From Montifringilla adamsi (taxonomy: Eukaryota > Chordata > Aves > Passeriformes > Passeridae), in assembly GCA_017590115.1 (NCBI GenBank), contig JAGGNK010007004.1:10166418-10230417 (forward strand): DNA of 64,000 nt, given 5' to 3'. Positions 1-48,675 of this stretch are shown one piece after another (position 1 is the stretch's first letter; the number at the start of each line of letters is the position of its first letter). The notes under the pieces were generated by a model. The model saw nothing but the letters and a program-made list of their open reading frames with translations, did not search any database and was not told where the DNA came from. The position numbers were made by a program, and so were the translations under genes.

Positions 1-1549
1 TCATCTGCCATGGACTTTCGTTTCAAACATATAATGTAGCCTTGATCTCCAAATTTCCACCTGAAATTCACTTTTCCACATGCTTAGAGGGAAACCATAA
101 TTTAATTCAAAATCATGCCGTGTTCAGCATTTTCGCTTTTGTTTAGCCTGACGCCACGGACAATCTGCCAAGGGTGTTTCTGTTTCCTTTGATTGTTTGT
201 AGTTATCAACTCTCCAAACCAACATCTAAACTCAAGGTCACCATTCTGCTACAAAGATATGTGTGTGTGCTTACTCTGCCCCTCTCCCTGAGAATGTATT
301 GAGGGTTTTGCCTTCAGTGCACATTCCCTGTGGTGGATGCACACAAGGTGAGTACTTGCCATGACTCTGAAGGTATTAGGAATGGAGATAGAAATTACAT
401 AAAAGGACCAGGGACAGTACATCTTAATGCAAGTACAGAAAAGTAATTTAAAAAATTATTCTACCCCTAAGACTGGAGGTAGTCGATGACCTTCTTCTTG
501 GCAGCAGCAAGTTACTTATATTCATAACATATAAATTGAGCGTAATAGTTCATACCATGACACAAATTCATACTTCACCTTTCCACAGCTAATCTGCCTT
601 CTAGTAAATTTGAGTGACAGAAATTTCTGACTGGAAGAACAGGGTTTTTTCTCTTTATGTTAAAGGTGCAAAAATAATGGAAGGGAGATAATATTTGAGC
701 TATCTTAATACGTCGGTTTAAAAAATTCAGTGTAATTATGCCTCAATATCAGGTATCTTAGGTTTTTTTTATCTTGAAACAGAAAATTAAAGAACCACTA
801 TAAAGGAATGAAACCCAATCTCTTCGGTCAATAAATGGCAGAAACATATTGATGGTAATTATATTTATAGCAGTAGAATTTTAATTTTTAGTATATCAGT
901 AATTTATTATTTTGGTTTGGTCCCTTGCAAAAAGAGTATGGAATTAATTTTATTTTACTCCACCAGCATTTAAGTCACATTGTTGGAAAAATGTTCCATC
1001 CACAGTTCTGCAAGTTCCTTGTACTACCTTTAGTTTTGTAAGTAGTAAATAAATTACTCTAAAGTGTGAGTTGAGTATTTACATTATTCACATGACTTTT
1101 TGAAGTGCCTGAACACTATCTGGAGTGAAAAAAATGGACACATTTGGCTCAAGCAGGTGGCAATTGACTGTTTGGTGATCACTAGCAAAGGCTCTCGTTG
1201 CTATGTAAACATTTATTGCAGCTCACGTGATGTTTCATTTTCTTTATCATTTTATTGTAAAATTTGAGCAGTGTTCTTTAATAATTTTTTTATCAAAAGC
1301 ATGTTCTTTAAAGATTATTAGAAGCTGCATGGAGTAAAAAATACAGGTTACTCACAAACTTGGGAAGAGTAATTTTATTTACTGGACTTGAGAACACTAG
1401 TGTGATATTCCAAAGAAAGTCTGTGTATTTTAACTAATTTTGTTTTCGATAAATTATATTAAAACTCTGGTAGTAGAGAAACATAAAATAACTATGGATT
1501 TTAATATAGCTCCATGGGATTTTTGTGGATGAAAAATTAGATAGGAGTC

Positions 1550-2200
1550 GTCAGTGTGCACTTGCAGTCCAGAAAACCAGCTTTATCCTGGGTTGTATGA
1601 AGGCATGGGAAACATGACCAGAATGTTGAGGAAAGTGATCCTGCCCCCTTGTTCTGCTCCGCTCTGCTCTGGTGAGACCCCACCTGGAACACTGCATCCA
1701 GCTCTGAGGTCTCTTGCACAAGACATGGACCTGTTACAGGGGGTCCAGAGGAGGGCCACAGAAATGATCAAAGGATGCTGCACCTTTCCTTGTTGAAGAA
1801 AGGCCTAGAGAGCTGAGATTGCTCAGGCTGGAGGAGAGAAGGCTCCAGGGACAACACATTGCGTCTTTTCATTATTTAAATGGGGCTTAGAAGAATGACA
1901 GCTGGAGACTTTTTACCAAGATCTGTAGCGACAGCACAAGGGGAAATGGCTTTAAACAAAAGAGGGTAGGTTTAGATTACATATTAGGAAAGAATTCTCT
2001 GTTCTGAGGGTGATGAGACACTGCAACAGATTGGCCAGAGAAATTGTGGATGCCCTGTTAAAGGCCGTCCTGGATGGGGCTTTGAGCAATCTTGTCTAAT
2101 GGAAGTTTCAACCCCACACCCATGGGAGTGGGGTTGAAACTAGGACATCTTTATGGTCCCTTCTGAACTAAACCCTTCTATGATTCTATGAATCTGTGAT
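1550..2200 (+). mobile_element. CR1 LINE, 3' end, sense
   Basis: The stretch follows the bird CR1 non-LTR retrotransposon 3' region in order. It has the block around GTGAGACCCCACCTGGA, then the 'acatggacctgtt...gggtccagaggagggccac' type block, then a 'ggtgagacactg...' block. It ends in the typical GGTCCCTTC and TTCTATGATTCTATGA tail near 2190. It is 5'-truncated, as nearly all genomic CR1 copies are, and diverged, with no intact reverse-transcriptase frame. A 12-bp inverted repeat near its end is listed as a finding. Confidence 0.88.
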
Positions 2201-3330
2201 TTAACAAAATCATCAGACTACTTCAAATTAGAATTATTAGAAAATAAATATGTCAAGGTATGCAAATAATAACACATCCATGTCAGTGATTTGAAAATAT
2301 ATGAAGGTAAGGAAATAATAATGCAAGAAATCTAAAATAGATTATGCTGCTGGTACTTGTATCTCCTCTTTTCTCCTGCTTTTCTCAAAATATGATTTCC
2401 ATGGATTTTTAATTTATTATATATGAATATTCTTTATAATATGGTGTTTTCTAAACTCATTCATTATGGAATTACCTGTAACATGAAAGACCCAGTTAGA
2501 AGAATCTCCTTCCCCAAACATATTGGTTCTTAATATCTCTGCATGATTTTTACATTGAACCTGTACAGAATAGTTACAGTAGCATTTACTTCCCTGATTT
2601 GGTAAAGAACCTGCTGGAAGATGGAAGGATGGAAGAAAAAGTGAGACAAGAAAATGGTAAGCAGTAAAAGTTTGGAATGAGAGCAAGAGAGATGCAGTTC
2701 AGCTACTTTTTGAGAGCTGTTGCTACACACAAGCACTAGGAAAAAAAAGCAGTCAATCTGTGAATGTAATGCCTAAATTCTTTTATTATCAACTGGTTAA
2801 TAACTGGTTTATTAACACAGGTTGCACCAGAAATACATTTACAGAAGGAATCAAATACACTACCTGTAACTTCTTCAGATTATGGTGTGAAGAGTTCAAG
2901 CTGGTTTGTGGTACCTCTTCCCTTCCTCTTTGGTCATGTGCCAGTATCTGTAACCTTCTCTCAGTAATAAAAGCACGTGCAAACTATTCTCACTTCTGAC
3001 AGGATGTTTGGAGTAACAATAGTAACAACCCACATCCTCTGTGAAGTCTTACACTGTGAGGCATCCATGGCATGATGTTAAAATTTCTAAAAGGTAATGG
3101 GAGTTAGTTATAAGGCAGTATTCAGGTGTTACTGTTTAAAAGACAGTTTATTTTGCTCCCTTTGTTTTGGGTCCCCCCTGTAGATAGCTAGATTATATCT
3201 AAATGTCTAACCAAAATTCAGGTAAAAGATGTCTCAGCTGTCGGAAAGATTGGACAAGTCAAAAAACTGACAGGTCCCTTAAGAATGAAGAGAGGTTAAC
3301 TACTGGGCTGAAATTGTGTAATTTCATCTC

Positions 3331-3560
3331 TCAAAAAAAAACCAAACCAAACCGAACCAAACCAAAAAATCCAAAAACCAAAACCAAAAACAAAATCAAC
3401 ACCCCATACCCAAAACCAACCAAAACCAAAAAACAACCAAGCAACCAAAAAAACCCCATAACCCAAAAACAAGCAAACAAATCAAAACACCCCAAAAAAA
3501 CTACACACACACACACACACACACAAAAACAACCAACCAAAAAACCCCAAAACCAAAAAA
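3331..3560. repeat. A/C-rich low-complexity tract with (AC)n
   Basis: About 230 bases on the plus strand are almost wholly A and C, mostly variants of AAAACC and CCAAA, with a pure (AC)n microsatellite at 3503-3524. The strand asymmetry is extreme: T and G are nearly absent. The open frame across it is lysine/proline/asparagine-rich and is a by-product of composition, not a gene. Confidence 0.9.
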
Positions 3561-4994
3561 TGAATAGAAGCTTTCTCTGGTGCAGGGCAGATTAATATCT
3601 TGCAATAGTGATGAAGTGTGAAAAGGTTTATTCCAGAATTTCTAAAGAAAATTAGCTCTCAAAATCGATTTTTTTTTACTACTCCACTCTGCATTTTGAG
3701 TTACTTCTTGAGTGATGTTTTTTCAAATAAAATGTTTATTGGGAGAAATCTTTGTTTCCAGAATGTGTGAGCTGTAGCAAGAGAGAGGCTGTTTAGCTGC
3801 AGATGAACCATTCTCCAGTGGCTTTGTTGTCCTTCACTCTAGATGAGGTAGTGAACATGTTGAAGCAGTTAGTAGGAGAATTTGGCTCTGGCATTTTGAG
3901 AATTTTGGCAGTACATTTTTGTAGAAGCACATTTTTAGTGAAAAGTAAATCATTCAAAGTGAAATGGGAGCTTTTTATGTGGCCTTGTCATCTGAAAGAA
4001 ATACCTTTACAGTTTTCTTAGTGGTACACAGTAGCTGGCAGTAAGTTGCTTGCTGAAGATTAGGAGAAAGTAATGAAATTCATGACCTGAGTCAAATTAG
4101 AATGAAAAGGGATTAATGAAATCAGACTCTAAACAGAGAGAATTTGATCAATCCTAGGAAATGCTATAAAAAAATATTTTTCTCAATATCAGAAGTGGCT
4201 AATGATGTAGCTACATCCAATACAAAACCTCCTGGAAATGGAGAGTACTCACTCCTGAAAAATCAGATTCTATTTCCATAGGTTAATATTGATTTGCCAG
4301 CACAATTTAGGGGTGTTGGTTTGTCTACCTTTACTGCATCATATTGTTAAATATAGGGCACTCAATTATTTCTTCCTGTATACCATGCTTTGCACTTTGC
4401 TGGCTGTACTACTGTTTGCTTCTTTCATGAGTTTCCTTTTTCTGTGTCTGGCCACAGCTGACACCAAGGTCTAACAGGGCCAGAGGGAGCTGCCACATGT
4501 GCTTCAGGGAATATTGTGAAATCTGTTTATGTTGAAACTGCTTGATTCCAGCTGATACATACTGAACAAACAGACATACCTAGTAAAATGTAGTTTTACA
4601 AAACCTAAATATTGCATCCAATTTTGTTTTTTCAGTTTTAACAAACTGTTCTTTCCATCTTTTCTTGACCTTTGTCCATGTCCTTTATACTTCTTCAATA
4701 TCAAAGAGTCATGCTACACAGCAAATCTGTTATGACAAAAATATACAAATAATATGAAAAAAAGGCAGGATTGTTCTTGTTCACTATAAATGCAGTGAAA
4801 TCAGCATCATGATGCATAAACAAATGCTCAGCCTTGTAGCTGGCAATGAGCACTGCGATAACCTGTGGAGCATCACTGTTTATTTGTTTGAGGAACTTCA
4901 GATTGAGGAACAGCTGGTGCAGCTTGGGAGTCCCAGAGCAAAGATCATGAACTGTACCTGTGTCCATACCAGCTCCTCCACACTCTTGAGCAGC

Positions 4995-5062
4995 AGTTAA
5001 TGGCTGGACTCGATGGTCTTAGAGGTATTTTCCAGCCTACACAATTCTATGTCTCTATGTTC
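4995..5062 (+). mobile_element. CR1 LINE 3' tail fragment, sense
   Basis: A short stretch reads GGCTGGACTCGATGGTCTTA, then an AGAGGT...CCAGCCTA block and CAATTCTATGTCTCTATG. This is the terminal part of a CR1 element with its degenerate octamer tail. Upstream sequence no longer resembles CR1 clearly, so only the last 70 bases or so are called. Confidence 0.75.
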
Positions 5063-7504
5063 TGAAATAAAATAGATATGAAGGACAGTTAATATGGCTT
5101 TCCAAAAAAATATTGTAACAATTATTCCCACTCTACTCTCTATGTAGTCTCTTAAGCACTTTTAAACATAAAAGTATATTTTCAACCATCGAAGGAAATT
5201 GTTAATCCTAAAGAGGTCCTTTATCTATTCAATCCTTCTGTCTGATGCTGTCATCCATACCAAATGATGGAGAGCTAACTAACCAAAATTAGATGCTCTT
5301 CTCATGTTCTGTCTCCCTCTCACTACTGTGATGTAAAAGGTGCAGGTTTTTTGATACAGCCACAAAATCCTACTGACCACTGTAAATCACTAAAAGCACC
5401 TCCACTATTTTCTGCTATGTGATGCTGAGTGGATTTAAAAGAGTACCCTGCCCATTTCAACCACCAAATCTATACAGTCTGTTCTCTGTGCCATTGCAAC
5501 CTGGCAGGATTAACAAAAGAAACATAAATTCCATCATTATGATGTAATAATGCCATCAGTATACTAAAGACTCTGTGTTTCCAGTGTTAAAGTAAAAAAT
5601 ACTACCTTCTTAACCTTTAGAATAATAAAACATTTCATAGAAGCAGACCACTGTGACAAATTCTATTCTACCCTCTTCTATTCTACTCTAGTTAAATATC
5701 AAGGATAATGAACTCCAACTGTATATTTTCAAAAAGAATTATGAAATTTAGTATTTATAAAATAAGGTTTCATTCATATATTTCCTAATATATATAAAAT
5801 ACATTAAATCACGGCCTGGAGAGATTTTCCAGGATATTTCATCTACTTCATTAGGGACTTTGGAAACAGATGTACAGATATGATTTCGTTTGAAAGCCAC
5901 TGCCTATTTAAATTTTAGTTTACCATTGCTAAGAGATATCTCTTTAAAAAGCAAGGGCTTGCTATAAAGAAAACCAAGGACAAAAAACCTAACACCCCAA
6001 CAAAAACAACAATAGCCCCAAACCAACAAAAACCAAAAGCAAATGCCAGATTCTGCAGAGTTTCAAAAGGTTTCTTCTGGCTTTCTGCAAGCATTTATTA
6101 TTTTAGCTTGAAGTGTGCAGGAAATAACAGATCTTTCAGAGTAAAATGTTGGCGAATATTATGCTTAGAAAATCTGATTTTGCTGCCAGGTGCACATGCT
6201 GCCTCAGCTTCATCTAGATGCTCACTTTTAGAGATTTTTCAAATGGCATTTTTCCAGTCCTTTGCTCTCTAGGCACAGCTTTTTCATCTATTTCTGAGAT
6301 ACTACTGTATTCTCTTTAGTTGTACCTCATTTTTACCAGCCATGCTCTTCAGATTATTTTAAATATTCTTTCCGGTATCTGCACAAATAAAAAAGAACTG
6401 GAAAAGATAGGAACTGACTGATGTTTCAGAGATATTTTTTTTTTTTTTGGTAGAGAAATGGGTACAGTAGAAAAATGGATATGGAAAAAAAAAATAAAAA
6501 AAAAGGATTCCATATTCTGTGGAGAGAATTTTCAAGTAAAAAGTCATAAATGTTCCTTGCATATGCATCCAGAGGGTTGGGAGCTGAACATCTGAGGGTT
6601 TTCAAAAGTACTGAAATACTGAGCACAATTTTAAAATCTCCACTTTTGCAGTACTAAGTGAAAACTCTCACTGGCTGAATATAATTAGAATGCATTTGCT
6701 CATGAGTCTAAAATTACTTTAGACTGATTAAGAGATAATCCATTAAAAGACACAGCAGCGAGGTCTAGCAGTGCCTTTCAGAAATCTATCACTTGTATTC
6801 AGTCTCTGTTTTAGAGGTAATGTCAGTGGCAATGAGTCTCACCAAAGCCTAAGAGCTCTATAAATGTGAGTCAAAATGAGATTATGTGTTGAAGGATAGA
6901 ACCCTGCTCAGTCACCATCTTTTACTCTTTTGTGTTCTGAGTGACTAATGTGATTTAATTATTGTATTTGATGGATAGTGGTACTGCCAAATTCACAGTG
7001 CCATACCAAGCTATTAATTCCAGTATGCCTAAGGTTACTATTTAAATTTCAGAAGCATAGATATTATAGTTTTTTGGGAGGGTGGAGTGGCAGGGAGAAA
7101 AGTCCTAGAATGCCATATTTTCTCCCCGTTCCTTTCCATAGAGAGTGCTTATTCATCTCTTCAAAGTAGTGACAAACTCTCCCAGGCAAGTCCCACTACC
7201 CCTCTATTCTGAACTTTTACTTGCCTGATTTGAGACACTTCTGAATGCTCAGAAGTTCAGAGCACTCATAAATGAAACCAAAATCCCTAAGAGTGAACTG
7301 CTGAGCCTTCATAGTATTATGAGTTATTTCCTGTATTGTGAAAATTCACATTTCAAGTGGAACAGATATCAAACTTGCTGAATTTTGTCTTTACCTTTGT
7401 GGTCAGTAATTTTTGCCTCACAGAAGTGCTACAAGTTTAATTCATGTTTGTTAAAGACACCATACAGAGACAAATAGAGGAAACCTATGTTGATGCTAAT
7501 TCTC

Positions 7505-7528
7505 TTTTTTTTTTTTTTTTTTTTTTTT
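7505..7528. repeat. poly(T) tract
   Basis: An uninterrupted run of T on the plus strand follows TCTC. It could be an old retroposon tail on the minus strand or a simple repeat; no flanking element was recognised. Confidence 0.9.
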
Positions 7529-8602
7529 AGAACAAGATTAATGAAATGTCCAGGAAATAATATTCTTGGCTAACAGAAAAGCTTGAGGTGCTCAGTTGAT
7601 TATTTCTGGTCTTTTGCCTCAACCAAAGATAATTACACTGCTATCTTGGATGTTTAGCTCCTACTCTTCTCCTTTCCCAGCAAATGAGAAAACAAAAGAC
7701 CTGGAAAGAGCTTTTATCTGAATAAGTTTACCATGTCCAGTAAGAAATTCTGCCTTCCTCGAGATTTTGAGGATACAGAATCTCTGTTCCTGTTAAAAGA
7801 AAGCAAATATCACTTTCCTTTTCAAAGTACTTTCTACCCCTTCTGAGAAAGGTCTAATTGTAGTAAGAAAAACATCAAAAAATCAGTTTTCTAAGAGCTA
7901 AGAGAGAAAAAATATTGGTGAGGACAACTTGCATAAAATCAAGACCAAGTGTGTTTATAAGTATTTGAGTGCTTATTTAGATTACATCATAATCCACAGG
8001 TGGCATGCCTTTGTGTTAAGTGCTGCTATGTGCACCTTTGAGTTAACACAAATACAAGAACAGTCAAGCAGATCATTCCAAGAGCCCAGTGGTTTACATG
8101 GATAACGACTTGGCAAGGCCCTTAAGTATATGTTGGATTATAACGACAGCGTCTAATTTTTACATACCCTGACATCTAGTGGAATTTATTGCTCCTAGCA
8201 GAATATCTGTGTTCATTTGCATCTCCAATGACTGGGAGAAATGGAGAAATGAAGAAAGTTAAGTATTCTGTTCTTGGATACAATTATAAAGTTCTCACCT
8301 GGAGAACTGCACAAGCAGCGCACTACTAGATAAAACGTGAAAACAGAAGAATTTGGCCTAAACCCTGCTCCTTTCAGACACATGCCCACAAAGAGAGCTG
8401 TGAAGGGATACAAGGCCCCTGATCTGGTTTCTGGTTTTAAGCTTGGAAATAATTTCTAGTGAGAGACATAGAATAATTCCAGCAACTTCGATAGATTTTC
8501 TCAAAAGTTATTTGAGCCTGCATCTGGCACGTGTATCTTAATAGCTTGGCATTAATTAGCAAGCTGAGGGTGGCCTTGTTTTCATCCCTATTCCACGCCT
8601 TT

Positions 8603-8985
8603 CACAGAATCACAGAATCGTCAAGGTTGCAAGAGACCTTAAAGATCACCCAGTTCAACCATCAACCCACCATAAGCACACCTAAAATGCATCCCCAAGT
8701 GCCACATCCAGATGCCTCTTGAACACTTCCAGAGACAGTGACAGTAACATCTCCCTGTGCAACTTTTTCCAGTGCCTGACCAGTTATTCAGTGACTTCTT
8801 TTTTTCCCCCTAATACCTAATCTAAACATCCCCTGGCACATCTTGAGACCATTTCCTCTCATCCTTTCATTTGAGACATGGCAGAAGAGGTCAACTCACA
8901 ACTCACTAAAACATCCTTTCAGAGAGCAATGAGGTCCCTCCTGAGCCTCCTCTTCTCCAGCTCAAACAACCTCATTCATCTGGAA
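8603..8985 (-). mobile_element. CR1 LINE, 3' end, antisense
   Basis: On the plus strand the block opens with CACAGAATCACAGAATCGTC, the reverse complement of the CR1 tail. It continues through the antisense CR1 order: 'ttgcaagagacctt', 'cccagttcaacc', 'cacttccagagacagtgac', 'cctaatacctaatctaaac', 'cctcttctccagctcaaac'. It is therefore a minus-strand, 5'-truncated and diverged CR1 copy. Confidence 0.9.
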
Positions 8986-9172
8986 TAATTAAAACTTTGA
9001 TGGACAGAAGATGGGAAGAGACTAGGAGTCCATGGCAAAATGGAATATAGGGGAACATCTGGAGTATAGAGCCCTGTTTCCTGTCACAATCTGGTTAGGC
9101 TGTCTCTTAAGGCCTGATAGGTATTCCTGCTATTCTTGTTTGAGATATATTCCAGAATATAGTTTTTTCTCC

Positions 9173-9229
9173 TTTTTTTTTTTTTTTTTTTTTTTTTTTT
9201 GTTTTGTTTTGTTTTGTTTTGTTTTGTTT
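9173..9229. repeat. poly(T) followed by (GTTTT)n
   Basis: A run of T to 9200 is followed by tandem GTTTT units to about 9229. Read on the minus strand this is (CAAAA)n plus a long A run, as left by an old retroposon tail or by slippage. Confidence 0.9.
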
Positions 9230-10225
9230 GCTTTGGGTTTTCCTGTGTTTTGTTTTAACCTTGTGACGGTATTGCATTTAGTTTAAGTAAGTTTCTGATC
9301 TCCATTTCTGTGATGTGAGCAAGTCAAAACCTTTTAATGTCTCTTTAGAAAGTAGGATCTGGTTGTTCCTTTTCATGCACCAATTTCAGTTTAATATATA
9401 TTCCTTGAATATATAAGTATTCTACAAGAAAGGACAGATATAGTGCCATCATGATTTGTTCAGCACCTATTTATAGCTCTGTGTCTAATGGTATGCTTTG
9501 CCTGATACTTTAAAAATTATTTAAAGATTATGTGACCATTATTTTTAATGGTTTTATCACATTGGTATCACATGGAAGTATTTATTAGTCTGTATAAATG
9601 CATTATCTCACACCTTGTACTAATTATTAATCCAGGTCTTGAAGAAAACCTGACTGGTTTTCTGCTTTACATTGGTGATATGTCTCTCATCTTCATCTTT
9701 GCAGGATGGTCAGTTTCATTTCTGCATTTACACTGGATTGTTGACCTGAAACAGATTTTTTTGACCAGAAATAGGGGTTTTTCTCATAATCTGCATATGT
9801 GCTATACCTCAGTTCTCAATGAAAACCTCAGTCTGCTGACTCAGAATACCAGGCCGTCACTGGTACTGCTGGCACAGGGCTGTAGGCAGTGGTAAAGAGG
9901 CGCTGCTAGGCAGTAATAATAGCTGAGTAATAATAGTTTAATAATAATAGCACAGTGCTTGAGCAGGAGGGGCAGGTGAGGGAATGCGCAAAGATTATAT
10001 TCCCCCAGGATAGTACTTTGGCACATGGGTGAGAAGGCAAAGGAGAGAAAAGTTTAGTTAGTCTTCTGTGTACCAAGACTGGAAGGCTGCATTACCATGA
10101 AGGGCCAAATAAGTATCATTAGGCTGATAACACACCATAAGGAGGAGGAACACAGCACTATGAGGTGGGTTCTGAGGCTCTTCAGTTAACCCCTGGTGAA
10201 TTCGTCATCCTGCCCTATGGCTCAT

Positions 10226-10623
10226 TGTCAGGAAAATCCACAAATTCCAGAGGTTTATGTCCTAAAAGGAGAGAGAGCAGTCCTGCAACTTTTATTTGAA
10301 TAAAGGTAGAGAGTGCACCAGGGCACACAGCCACGGGATTTGCTCTCGAGGTTTCACAGGGCACAGCCTCCTTTTGTCCTGAACTCCCGGCTTCCTCTCC
10401 CCGCTGGCTGAGGCACAGGGAAGGTACAGACTTCCATATCCGCCTACCACGTATTCCCCCTTGAACCTACTATTTTACCCCAAAGTTCAGAAACTTGGGC
10501 TTGTGCAGACCCTTGTCTGTTCCAGGAGACAAGCTGCCTGGGCCCTGCAGCAAACCTGCCCTAAGTCAGGAGGGACATTAAGCCCCATTTCAAAGACGTG
10601 AACACCCATCCCTTCACCCATCA
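10226..10623 (-). mobile_element. LTR-like block, probably minus-oriented
   Basis: The block begins TGTCAGG on the plus strand and ends with CA near 10623, so TG...CA termini are possible on either strand. Near its left end it carries TTTATT (10291-10296) and AATAAA (10299-10304), giving a poly(A) signal on both strands. Its GC content and lack of coding potential fit an avian endogenous-retrovirus LTR. No matching target-site duplication was found at these exact edges, so the boundaries and the call itself are tentative. Confidence 0.35.
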
Positions 10624-11029
10624 AATTGTTTGTAAGGACATTAGCTTTCCTCTCACTCTGGAGAAAGGCAAATGCTGTGATGATAAAAAGTAAATAGGAG
10701 GAGTGAGAGATGTGCCAAAGAGCCGTGCCCTCGTGGACATTTCTTAAAGTACAACCATGTGTAGTCTTCTCAGACTACCAGTGTCCCAATATTGGGACAA
10801 AGTTCTGGAAAGCGTCAGGCATTGTTATTTCCCACAGGAAATATAGGCTCACGAGGATGATGGTTGTGACTCTGAAGTCACTGCAGGGAATTTTAAGAAA
10901 TACTTAGAAGACCTTTGGATGCAGGATAGACTACAGAGACAGGTGCTACCATGCCTGGCCTCCTGCAGGCCTCTGACACCTCATCATTTGGTGCCTCTGC
11001 CCTCAATGGCAACAGTGTCTGTGCTAAGC

Positions 11030-11450
11030 AGGTGGCTGGATGTTGTGGTGCACCAGTTTAGTTGTTCTCTTGCACTCAGTGATTGGGAATTTGCACAGAA
11101 TAGTTTTATGTTGCACTGTATAGTTTATGTTACATTATGTGGTTTGTTACCCCGTTTCCCTATCACATGGTCTTTCCCTCACCTGTCCCGGTACCACCCG
11201 GGGGTCTCTGCCCTGGGTTACTCCTCCCCTCGCCACTCCTCACTGGTACCCATTGCCTGTGGATCTCTCCCTCTGTCCCCATCCCGGGGGATATAAAAGC
11301 TCCCTGCTGCCAGGGAATGCCCTCTTTTTCTCCTATGGGTTTGTCCACGTGATGTGTGTCTTGGAATAAAGGACAACGTTTCCCACGTGGAGGAGAGCGC
11401 TTCTCAATCTTTTACCTTTGTCTATGAAGTATCGTGTGGGCAAGGGTCTA
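11030..11450 (+). mobile_element. LTR-like promoter block upstream of GNPTAB
   Basis: This stretch has the compact promoter-plus-polyadenylation layout of a retroviral LTR. A TATA box (TATAAAA, 11292-11298) lies in a GC-rich context and is followed only about 70 bases later by AATAAA (11365-11370). The preceding part has the look of a U3 region, with CACC and GGTACC-type motifs. Two CACGTG boxes lie at 11346-11351 and 11384-11389. It points the same way as GNPTAB and ends about 500 bp before that gene's ATG. The edges are approximate and no retroviral genes flank it, so a solo LTR is the likeliest reading. A non-retroviral TATA promoter is the alternative. Confidence 0.45.
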
Positions 11451-11959
11451 TAGCTAGCCGGAGTGGACCCCAACGGCACAGGAAACAGGATTCTTCAGCT
11501 GGACTTCATGGCAGAATCCAGTGTCAGCTGCCAGACAGAGTAGCTGTCAGCTACCGATCGCTAACTAATTTCCTGTTATGTTTTTTCCTCAAGAGCCGGT
11601 CTTGAAGAACTCAATCAGTGACCCTCTCTAGCCTGCTATGCTTCCCATTCCACGAACCCATCCCCGCACTTCATTTCTGTGCCATAACACGCACGAACCG
11701 CTTAAATTAATTCTCAGCATGCAGCTCGGCTGTATCAATCAGCGCGGTGCCCGCAAGCCTCAGCGGCGGAACGGCCAATTGGCCGCCTCCGTGAGGGCCG
11801 GCGGCGCCGCTCCCTCAGCGCGCTCCCTTTGCCACCGCCAGGCGGCGCCGGGCGCTGCCGGAAGCGGGGCGGGCGCTGGGCCGGCGGCCCCGCCCGGCGC
11901 AGGCAGCGCGGGGAGCGGGGCCGGGCCGGGCCGTGCGGGGTGGCGGCCGCCGGCGGGCC

Positions 11960-48675
<36,716 letters not shown>

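Larger units (their letters stand above)
1..11700. other. Intergenic region left of GNPTAB
   Basis: No protein-coding exon could be supported here. The open frames present are short and lie in repeats or low-complexity sequence. By the gene order known in vertebrates, the next gene to the left should be DRAM1, transcribed leftwards, but none of its exons is recognised in the window. Apart from the CR1, LTR-like and simple-repeat blocks listed separately, the stretches 1-1550, 2200-3320, 3600-4980, 5070-7500, 7530-8600, 8990-9170 and 9230-10220 are AT-rich sequence in which I see no gene. Confidence 0.7.

Noticed and set aside
1554..1796. 80-codon frame as a small gene
   Set aside because: It lies inside the CR1 LINE 3' region.
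3203..3595. 130-codon Lys/Pro/Asn-rich frame
   Set aside because: It is the translation of an A/C low-complexity tract.
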